Assembly: GCA_963971425.1 (NCBI GenBank)
Contig: OZ020514.1
Coordinates: 12,963,218 to 13,027,217, forward strand
Origin: Bryoerythrophyllum caledonicum
Lineage: Eukaryota > Streptophyta > Bryopsida > Pottiales > Pottiaceae
DNA: 64,000 nt
Reading direction: 5' to 3'
In this document: positions 48,307-58,477 of the stretch, piece by piece
How the letters are laid out: every line of letters starts with the position of its first letter
Numbering within the stretch: position 1 is the stretch's first letter
Translations under genes and position numbers: made by a program
Notes under the pieces: generated by a model
Seen by the model: the letters and a program-made list of their open reading frames with translations, nothing else
The model's database searches: none
What the model was told of the DNA's origin: nothing

Positions 48307-49880
48307 TGGTACAAGACTACAAGGCAAACACGTACTTAGATGCAGTGTATCATACATATAAAATACGGTATAGTACTATATACTGGATACCAAGGAGCGT
48401 ACACAGATCTGAAAATACACTAGAATACCCGTATAAATACAGAAAACCAAAAAATATATTAGACCGTACACCGGAAAAAATGGAAATACCAAAAACAAGT
48501 TTTTTTTATATATATACGATACTCAAAATTAATACAGTACAAAAATAAAAAACTATACTAAAGACAATACGGAAAAAGAAAGAGGGAATTACATACATAC
48601 TAAATACACAGTATAAATATCGTACACAAAAACATAAAAACACAGTATACACAAAAATACGTGCTATATATGAAAATATATACATAAAACACAAATACAT
48701 AAACAAACAAAAGACAAACAAAAATACATGTACACAACAACACAAAAACAAAGTTTACATATGCTCACAAAAAACAAAAAATATATATACACACCCATAC
48801 ATAGACACAAAGACACATACACAAAATAGACAACTACATACAAAAAACATACTCACAAAAAAGACGACTACATATAAAAAACACACACACGCAAAATTAC
48901 ATTAAAAAGAACACACAAAAATCTATCTTCTCATAAACACCCAAAATCCAAAAAAAAACCAACACACCCAAACACACACAAAACCCAACTCACATACACA
49001 AACAAACAAAATCTACATTAAAAAATACACAAATACACACAACATCAACTACACACACCAATACACTAAACATAAAACCATATACAAAAACACATACACA
49101 AACTTAAACCCATTAACACACCAAAAAACCAAAAAAGAACCAAGCAAAAAGGACCATACATATCCAAAAATACACATAAAAGTATACATACGAATAAGCA
49201 AAAACAAAATCAACACCATATCCACAAAAAAAAATACAATCCCACACACACACCAAAAAACAAAAACGCCCAATACAAACTATAAATCAACTAAACATAC
49301 ATACACCACAAAAACAACTACAAACAAAAAAACCCCAACAAATAACAACACACACACACCTCCAAACAAACATAAACCCAAAAAAATCACACAAAAAACA
49401 AACAACCTAAAACACGAAACTAAAGACATAAAATCACTATTACTCCTAAAAAAAAAGAGACATAAAAATTGACCTTCATATACATACAAATATGAGTATA
49501 AACACCAGTATAAACAATAAAATTTATACTAACACAAACAACAAAACAAATACTAAAATAAATCCCAACATACATAATAACACAACTACATATAAACAAG
49601 AACTAAACACCCCCTCAAATACCAACATAAACACATATACAAATATTCTTACATACCCCACACACTCATGGCCAAACACGAACACAAAAATATACAAACA
49701 AACATACACACACCAATACACCACTAAGAACACAAAAACACCTATGCAAATTAATACATGGACACAAAAGAAAATTATTATTATTAGTGTAACAAATACA
49801 ACCACACCCATCATAAAAATGAACAACAAAAAAAATCATCATATCCAATATACCAAAAACCCGCCTCCCCCCAACAATAA
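48307..49880 (+). other. LINE inter-ORF spacer, almost G-free
   Basis: About 1.6 kb made almost wholly of A, C and T on the plus strand, with many ACACAAA- and ATACA-type runs. The ORF at 49492-49899 is low complexity (Asn/Thr/Lys) and probably a composition artefact. Confidence 0.8.
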
Positions 49881-52800
49881 AACTCTAATAATACAATAAA
49901 ACTCCAAAAATCCATACGAAAAACGAAAATATTAAAACCTATCACTAAACATACATATCACAAACTCCTTCTACTCCTAGGAGGAGACATAGAAACAAAC
50001 CCAGGACCTATGCCTAACATACTAAAAAGACACCCTACATCACATAAGAAAAATGCCAAAATATACTTCATACCTAATACCATAAAATTACAACCAGAAT
50101 ATGAACACATCGCAAAATCCTTTGCACCTTTTTTAAAAAACACCCATACATTACACTATACACTCAACACTACACACCCAAACATTGCCCAATACATACA
50201 ACAAAGAAATATGCACCCACCACCCCACATTCTATATGCACTAATAATCACTACTCATCCAAACACAGATGAATGTAACCATCTCCTAAATCCACAAAAT
50301 TTGAACACAATTACATGGATCAATACACTACTACAAACTTTACTAAACTTACAAAACCCACCAGAACGACACATTCACACTCCACACCCTTACACTAAAT
50401 TCCTGGTAGACAACCAAAATATTATAAACCATGAGAATTCAATACATAAAAGACTAAACGACTTCTTACATAGTCAAGACATACTAGCCTCAAATGATTC
50501 AATAAAACTAAAATTCCGTTACCTACCTAACAACCTCATAAATGAATCACTTAAATAACTAGACCCTATACCAGAACACACCCACCCACCCCCACCTCTT
50601 CCCTACATCCTTCCTCAAAATCAAAACATAAGATCAAACCAAGAAAAATCATACATAATCACACGGAATGCCTCCTCACTAAACAGTGCCCTTCCTAGCT
50701 TACAAAATTTAGTCACAAACACAGACACACCACCGGCCCTCATAGTTATACAAGAAACAAAACTAACCGCCACAAAATCTACAAAATACATACAAAATAT
50801 ATTTCAAAACTATAAACTCATCTTTAACAATACACATGCACTTTCAAGATGCATGCAACAACGGAGATCATACACACGAGGCCGGGGTGGCCTCCTTACA
50901 TTAATACACAAAAAATATACATTCCCAGGCAACATCAACAAAATCCCTACCCCAATGCCCATACCACCATACATTCAAATAATTAAAATCACTAATCACC
51001 CACTACAACCATGGTTAATCTTTCACATGTATATGCCATCCCATCCCGAAGATACTAGATTTCTCTTAGACATACAAAACACCATTACATCCCAAATTAA
51101 TAATAATCCCAATCATACATACCTATTATGTGGAGACTTCAATAGAGACATAGCGCTAATTGGCCGTCAAAATGGAAACCATCACACCCCCCCTCAAAAC
51201 ATTGATTATCAATGGCGTCGCTTCACAGAAAACTTAAACTTCACTTACATCAATATCGATACACAATTCTCTAGACAAGGTGGCTATAATTATAGGGATT
51301 GGAATCTAATAGATGGATTTTATATAAATACAAACAACAATACACAATGCACCTCCACAACAAACAAAGATATTATTCTCAACTCGGACCACTCACCCGT
51401 ACAATTGCACATTCCAAATAACATACTAATTAGTAGAACTCCTATAATCCTAAACAAAGACAATATACGCATACTCAACCCCATCCCAAAAACCAACATA
51501 GAAAAATTCAACACAAAATTCTTCGAAGAAAACTCCGTACAAATAGACTCCCTCACAAACACTCTTGAAGATAATAATCAACTAACACAAACACAGTGGC
51601 AAGAAGCATGCCATACTCTAGACAAACTCATCAATAAAATCTCTGATACACTAGAACAAACTTGTAGAGCACACCCAATACCTCAAATGACAAATAGAAC
51701 TTCTCAACAAGGCGGGTACCTACCCCGCAAACTCTCTAAAACTTGGAAACAACACTTAACCACATACCATACCATACGCAAAACCAATAGAATTGTAAAA
51801 AACAATCCTCAATGGCGTAACCACCCCATATACAATGAACTACTAAATATACAACTCATCCAAATCCCTACCGCGCCGCCTCCGGACCTTCCCCACGATA
51901 TATGGATAAAAGACATCGCGCTAATTGCAAAAAATGCCAACATACAAGCCCGAAAAGTAATCACAAAATTCAACAAAGAAAACATTAAAAAAGCCATCTC
52001 AAAATATAGACAACTATACGAAATCAGCCCCAAAAAAATTAACAAAAAAGTCTTTAAAAACCTTGAATCCCCGCCGATGGACTGAATCATAGATCAATAC
52101 AATAATATTTTAACTAGCCCCGAAGACATTGCAAATGAAATATTCAACCAACAAACAAAAATCAATAGACCAACAGTACCAACATGTAATTACCAACCAC
52201 AAGATACAATAGAATGTACAAGTGCAATACGCCAATACCCATGGCATGACCTGGACGGATATACCCTTGACAAATGGGGCGAACCAGAAATTCCACTTCA
52301 TAAATACCTCAACAGAGCCACATATGACACATGCCTTCAAAATCTTGGTAATAACAAAGCCCCAGGCCCAGACCGCATACCAAACTCAATACTCAAAAAC
52401 ATGCCTCCAAGATTTCATAAACTACTATTCATATTCTTCTCTCACTGCTATAAACAAAAACAAATACCAAACTCATGGAAATCGAGTACAACAATTTTAT
52501 TATACAAAAAAGGCGGCCCGTCCATGCTACCCAACCATAGGCCAATTGCACTAGCTAACACAGTATATAAACTCTTTACCAGTACATTCACCTCCATACT
52601 ATCCTCATACGGCAAAAAATTCAAAATCCTACATGATAGTCAAGAAGGATTTAGAGCAGAGAGAAGTACCGCACGACAAATACAAACTATAATAGCCGCA
52701 CTAGAAGACGCAAAATTTACAAACCAAGATATATACATAGTATACGTGGACTTCAAAAATGCCTTTGGCTCAATTGACCACGCCCGACTTCTAGCAACAA

Positions 52801-55800
52801 TGACAGACCTTGGCTACCCAAAAGAGGCAACTATACTTGTTGGAAACATCTACTCTCAATCATCTACTTGCTACACCAGGGAACACTTTGGTAAAACAAA
52901 ACCTATACCCATCCAAAGAGGAACTATACAAGGGGACACCCTCAGCCCATGCCTATTCATTATATTTTTAGAACCACTACTCAGATGGCTAGAAAGAGGC
53001 AATAACGGATATACTTTTGGCACATCACAAGTCATAATAAACTCCGCCGCATACTCGGATGACCTAGCCACCATAACTAACAAAATCAAATCAAACCAAA
53101 TACAACTCAATAAAATTGATAGATATTGTAAATGGGCTGGCATGGATGTGGGAGTCCCAAAATGTGCCGCTACCGGATGCCCAAACAAATCTAAATTGAA
53201 CCCTACCACTTTCAAAGCCCTAATGCAAACCTCTAACATCAACTACCGCAAGCAACCAATCCCTATACCATACCAAAATGAACCATACACATACCTAGGT
53301 ATAAATCTTGTTCCCTCACTAAAATGGAAAATCCAAATTCACACTACAACCACAAAGCTCATCAAACAATGCAAAGAACTAACAACATGTCCAGCCACCA
53401 GGAAACAAAAAATTAAAATGGTTGATACCATACTACGCCCAAGTGTGGCATACAGTTGTTATGGTGTACCATACTCTATGCCAGCCATCAAAAAACTTGA
53501 TCAAAAAATAATCGCCATACAAAAAACCATATGTGGAGTACCAAAATGTATGTCAAATGCAATAACACAACTCCCACATAACCTATTTGGACTTGAAGCT
53601 TTCTCCCTAAAAAATGCATATCTCCGATGTATTGGCGAACAACTACAAAATGCCTTAAACGATAAAGGTAGACTTGGAAAAATTTATAATGGGTTAACTC
53701 ATTACATACTTGCCCAATATGGTGGCGCTGAAAACATACCCAGAATTTAAAAAGCCGACTGTATAAGGTCACCAATAACACAAACATTCTTCTTATTAAA
53801 ACATATAGCTAAAGTCCACCTTAAAAGCACACTCCCAAACTTCCTCAGTAACCCTACAACACTTGAAATACTATGGCGGCAAGAAACACTGAACCACAAC
53901 ACACTCAATGCTCAACTCTCCCAAAAGCTTCTACAAAAACTCCTCTCAAAAAATATTTTTGAACTAACCCAAATTACTCTACCTAACGGCACACACATCA
54001 TGAACTATGAAGACTTCAAAATCTACCACTTCACTCCAACTAAACTAATAAAAAGTGCCCTAAATGTTGCTAAGCAAATATTTTGCCACCCAACATGCCC
54101 CACCACATGTCATACTAATTGTAACATACACCCATACTTGCAAATACTTAAGGATCCATTCATTACCCCCAACAATAGCATCATCCCAAGAAATATTCTC
54201 ACACCAATCAATCCCCCTAATCCCCCACATACATACCATCCCCGCCCCCCAACATACATCCCCAAAAACCCTACCACATATCCCATTAATAATATCATAC
54301 GCCATAAACATATCCAACACATAGACACAAATAACATACAAAACACCTACACAAAATATTTATGCCAATGGTAATACAATGATAACACATACAATAAATG
54401 GCTCCACCAAAGAGACCTATTTCCAAGACACGACACCAATACCTCCACACTCAACACCCAAAAATTAAAACAATACTACCAAAAAACCCAAAACAAAACA
54501 TACTTAGAAATCATCCAAGCCACCACCTACAAGAACAACTTTCAGACTCAAGATCTGTAACACCACCCATAATTATTCCACTCTTAAACATTTACACAAC
54601 AGAATGCAACCCCGTAAAAGATATCCATACACCCTCAAACACAATTATAATAGATAACGATCAAGCACATCTATATGAAGAAAATGGCCGACACTTACAC
54701 TCCATCCCCACTACTCGACTCAAATGGTTATGGAATCAATACAATACAAAATTACAAACCCCCACAAATATTGAACCAACGACCCAATCCTTTGAAACCG
54801 AACTAATCTGGTTATACCAAAGGTATAAATACCGAATACCAAAAACTGACCCCCTAAAAAATGCACAATACACAATACCCACTTCCATTTTAGACTCATT
54901 AATCTCATCCTTTAACATCGAACAATCATATTTTTCTTCCCCGGTCACATGTTCTACTAAACTAAAAAAATTCTACTCACCTTATGAAAGAGACAAAATA
55001 TTCGGATCCCTAGGAAAGGCCTTTGACTATAAATGGATCGGCAATGGTATAGCTCACCCCCACAACGAGAAAGATATGGAACAAACAATACATTGGGCTC
55101 GACTTGCCGCCAAACATGATCCAAATAACACAAATACAATCATCATCACACCGAACAACAATTGGTACCAAAACAACAACTCACACTCAAACCCATTTTA
55201 AGATTCCCATATCATTACATTATTTGAAGTAGATACAATACCATACGAAGAACCTACTATTCCACCCGAGCTAAGAAAACCCCGAATCGAGCCATCCACA
55301 TTACAAATACTATGCGTCCATCATCAAAATCAAACCCTTGGCTCCCTCGAACAAATTGCGGAACTCAACTCCATAACAGACAATCTAGACATACAGCGAC
55401 CATACACAAAATTGGCCCCACCAACACCCACACAAACCCCTGTAAACAAAAGTAAAAACTGGTCAAAACTAAATTATGTCAACAACACAATAAACTACTC
55501 CGTTATACCTCCCCCTCTTCCAGACTACCCCACTCATACCACACCAAAATTTAATCCCGCACACAGCTATTACAGTGATGGCTCCTTTAAACCACCCGAA
55601 CAAATTAGCCTGGGCTCCTGGCGCAGAGAAAAAGCTGGCTATGGCATATATAACTCTACGAAGGAAATTAAACTAGCCAAAAGACTCCATGGACTACAAA
55701 ATATCCTCAGAGCAGAACTCATGGCCATTCACAAAACACTACAAATCATCACAACAAAATACAATAATGAACCCGCACATATATTCACCGATTGTATAAA

Positions 55801-57026
55801 TGCATTTTACCTACTAAACACTCAAATAACACACCCTACCCTTCATAATAGCCACCCCGATCAAATTATACTAACATCAATGGTCCAAATGTTACAAAAT
55901 CGTACACAAATCACAACCCTCCATAAAGTGAGAGCCCATGCCAACATTGATGGGCAACGAACAAGCAGACAAATTAGCAAAAGAAGGCCGAGAAAAATCA
56001 CACAAAAATGCCAAAGACCCACACGAGCATGCCCATGCTACCCCATACTACTTTCAAAAAGAAGAATGGCCTTCCAAAGAAGATACCCCTGACAAAGGCC
56101 CAATTAGATTTTTGGGCAAATATCTCAAAAAACAAGACCTATACCTTGATACAATCTCAGAAAATATTCCTAACATAGAAAAATGGACTAACAATAACGA
56201 CATAGACAATGAACTCTCTACAAACTTTTGGGAAAACCCCAGCATCTCAGACTCGCAAATAACATGCCTCATCAAATTCCGTACTGGTCAGTATATGGGA
56301 AACGCTTGCAAACAACTCTTCTTTGGAATAGAAAGATTCCCATCCATAACATGCCCCATATGCCCCTCAACGGACCCCGACACATGGCTTCATGTTCTAC
56401 TCAAATGCCAAAACCATCACATACATTCTCTTATTGTTAAAAGACATAATAAAGCGGTATGGGAAATCCGAAAACTAATCACCTCCTACAATAAATCGAG
56501 ATGTTTTATTCTAATGAACGCAGGCACTTTCAACAACAAACCACAAGAAAATACGGTCCCCGCTTGGCTACTCCCATGCTCATGTATGACCCAAAGATGT
56601 CATTGCAACGCTCGGCTGAAACCAGACATTCTTTGTGTTAAAGGTTTACTATATAACGACCCACCACCCGATAACATCAACCAAGATTACACCATTCAAT
56701 TCATTGAATTCACATATTGCAACGATAGATTTTCCCCGGAAACAATCCAAAATAAATTTGATAAATACCAACCCCTTATTAACGACATCATGGCTCTCGG
56801 GTGGAATGTGGACCCCCTTATTGTACTAACATCTGGCGCTCGTGCTACCTCCTTTATCCCCTCTATGAATAATCTTGAAAATGTCTTCAAAATTCCCATT
56901 GAAACAATTAAAACCACCTTTAAAAACATTAACACCATTGCTATTCAACATGCCATGTCCATTCTTCTGCATAAACGCAAAATCGAAAACAACCAAGCCC
57001 TCCCCGATACACAAGACCCCCCTTAA
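49881..57026 (+). pseudogene. LINE ORF2: 2A, APE, RT, methyltransferase-like, RNase H, RLE
   Basis: About 2,380 codons. LLLLLGGDIETNPGP lies at 49965-50009. APE endonuclease about 50650-51420: TRN, QETKL, YMPSHPED, CGDFNRD, LIDGFY and SDHSPV are all present. RT about 52480-53190: RPIAL, YVDFKNAFGSID, RGTIQGDTLSPCLF and AYSDDLA, catalytic Asp intact. Methyltransferase-like segment about 54930-55160. RNase H about 55560-56020: YYSDGSF, LRAELMAI, IFTDCINAF and GNEQADKLA. Finger CPICPSTDPDTWLHVLLKC at about 56350, RHNKAV, then KPDILCVKG and IQFIEFTYCND...KFDKY about 56620-56770, a PD-(D/E)XK pattern. Lesions: TAA at 50556, 53748, 54372 and 55199, TGA at 52083, and frameshifts near 54555 and 55945. 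No in-frame ATG precedes the 2A motif. True stop TAA at 57024. Confidence 0.82.
49965..50009 (+). other. 2A-like ribosome-skipping motif
   Basis: Encodes LLLLLGGDIETNPGP in frame with ORF2; the D-I/V-E-x-N-P-G/P core is complete, with Met as the second residue after the skip point. Similar motifs occur at ORF2 N-termini of trypanosome and metazoan LINEs. Confidence 0.85.
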
Positions 57027-57338
57027 ACTCTTCCCCCACCTTGATTTATCTTGACTTGTTGGTCTTAAGGTTTGTGATTGCTTGCTTGATCGGTAGTTGG
57101 TTAGTTGCTTTGTTTGAGATAGGTTGGTCGGTTGGTTGGTCTGTGGTTCTTTGGCTACTTGTCACATAGTGTCTACCCTCGAGAGAGGGGAGTAGTTCCA
57201 GCTTACATTTCCTTGTCCAGTGGGCATGGTCTTAGTAAGTGGAACGAATAGACACTTTATTCACGCCGGCCTCCTTCGAAGACCGGCGTTCTTCTTCTGA
57301 GACCGGCGTTCTTCTTCTTCTTCTTCTTCTTCTTCTTC
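57027..57338 (+). other. LINE 3' UTR with GC-rich hairpin and (TTC)n tail
   Basis: T-rich UTR followed by a short inverted pair CCGGCC...GACCGG (about 57265-57287), then GTTCTTCTTCTGAGACCGGC and (TTC)n. Related tails occur at about 62615-62725 (minus) and 63150-63262 (plus). Confidence 0.75.
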
Positions 57339-57349
57339 TGTATGCTTTC

Positions 57350-57835
57350 AATTCCAAGTACCTCTTGGACTTACAATTTTAGGTGTACACTGGTTTCTAC
57401 CGTTTGTACTTGTATTCAAATGGATTTGTATGTTTTGTTGTTTGATTTGTACTTATGGTACTGAGAGCTCTAACCGTTTCTATATTTGTGTGCTAGTTTG
57501 TACTTCTTAGCTTTCATGACCGAGTATCTCTAGGACTTACAATTGTAGTTGTTCATTGGTTTAATTTGTTAGTACTTAAATTTAGATGGATTTCTATGTT
57601 TCTTATATGGTTTGGACTTATGGTACTGAGACCTCGAATCGTTTGTATTAGTTAGATTAGTTGTACTTTATTTGTTATTTATTTGTATTGGTTTGTACTG
57701 ATTTGTACTATCTTGCAATCCGTATTACCAATTTTTGTATCAACTAGGTTTGGATTTGAATGTTATTTGGTTTTCAATTATAATACCGAGTGTTGTAACC
57801 TTGGTGTTCTTTATTATCCTTGTGCCAATCTGTAG
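57350..57835 (+). repeat. Tandem TTGTAC-rich intron units
   Basis: Two units of about 150-165 bp (57351-57515, 57516-57660) share GGACTTACAATT, ATGGATTT, CTTATGGTACTGAGA and TCGTTTGTAT/CCGTTTCTAT. A third unit at about 43400-43950 was split by the MITE and bounded by the LINE. All lie in the last intron of copy 2. Confidence 0.75.
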
Positions 57836-58281
57836 GAATCCACATCTCTAAGTTGGATAAACAGGTGGAAGAAGAGCTTGAAAGTGAGCCTGTAGCACTT
57901 GCCGATGCAGAGGCTCATTGTTTGGAGCTGGTGGAGCGGATTGCGGATGTGGAGCCTCCGCGTGTACAACTCGTGGAGTCGGACGCAAATGTGGAGCTAG
58001 TGGAGCCTCTTACGGATGCAAGAGCCTCAACGTGGGTAGTTGGTGGTTGCTTTGGATCCTAACCCATATGATATTGAAGCGCCGGTGGAGTCGTTGGAGC
58101 AAAGGAGAAGTAAGAGACAAAGGTGTACATTAAACAAGGAAACGGAGACATGAGTAGAAGGCCCGAAGAAGAAGCAAGGGGAATCTTCAAAGAAGAAGAA
58201 AGAATCCAAGCCACGGCCGAAAGTGAGAAAATGAGTTTTTTATCTATTCGGTTAGTATAATTTTCGGCAGCTACTTCAAGT

Positions 58282-58320
58282 TTGCAATGGCTCTCTATTT
58301 GGTCGGGAGAGTCATTGCAA
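58282..58320 (+). other. Hairpin after copy 2
   Basis: TTGCAATGGCTCTC pairs with GAGAGTCATTGCAA over 14 positions (one G-U in RNA) around an 11-nt loop. It lies about 50 bp 3' of the copy 2 stop. Confidence 0.75.
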
Positions 58321-58477
58321 CCTTAGTATGAATTTGAATTTGCAACGTGAATTTGAATTCTTAGGATGACTACGGTGTATATCTCTTTGGTTAGACTCTA
58401 ATGTAAGAAACTTACGAGTTTTTGAGGTTGCATTTTTTTTGCATTTTTGTCCATAGAAACAACTATGTTTTAATGCA

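Larger units (their letters stand above)
43953..57338 (+). mobile_element. Full-length Dualen/RandI-like LINE, 13.4 kb
   Basis: Flanked by the 11-bp duplication TGTATGCTTTC (43942-43952, 57339-57349) and ending in (TTC)n. The joined flanks match the neighbouring tandem intron unit, which confirms both boundaries. Parts: 5' region with 90-bp repeats, ORF1, G-poor spacer, ORF2 and a 3' UTR with a GC-rich hairpin. ORF2 carries two endonuclease domains, APE at the N-terminus and PD-(D/E)XK-like at the C-terminus, as in Dualen/RandI elements described from green algae. The sense strand is very A-rich and G-poor. Frameshifts and five C-to-T-type stops make this copy inactive. Confidence 0.85.
41634..58233 (+). 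pseudogene. RING-H2/coiled-coil family, copy 2, intron invaded by transposons
   Basis: Three exons: 41634-42458, 42557-43356 and 57836-58233; phases match at both junctions (AG/GTTAAT...TACAG, CAG/GTGATT...TGTAG). Exon 1 encodes a long Glu/Asp-rich stretch, then a block parallel to copy 1 (PPPLLTRDFFTKKYGF, GRNGYYW). Exon 2 encodes a coiled coil and the finger CVLC, SSCRHLYHPWCA, CGHGC. Exon 3 encodes an acidic stretch with VELVEP-type repeats and a Lys-rich tail. The 14.5-kb last intron contains a CACTA MITE and a full-length LINE. Lesions: TAG at 42024, a frameshift near 42055, TGA at 42226 and 42334, and a frameshift in exon 3 near 58050. A 5' untranslated exon may end at the GTAAGC near 41038. 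Confidence 0.65.

Noticed and set aside
48506-49829. Hydrophobic minus-strand ORFs in the LINE spacer
   Set aside because: They arise because the G-free plus strand reads as Phe/Leu/Val/Cys codons on the other strand; no conserved membrane protein features.
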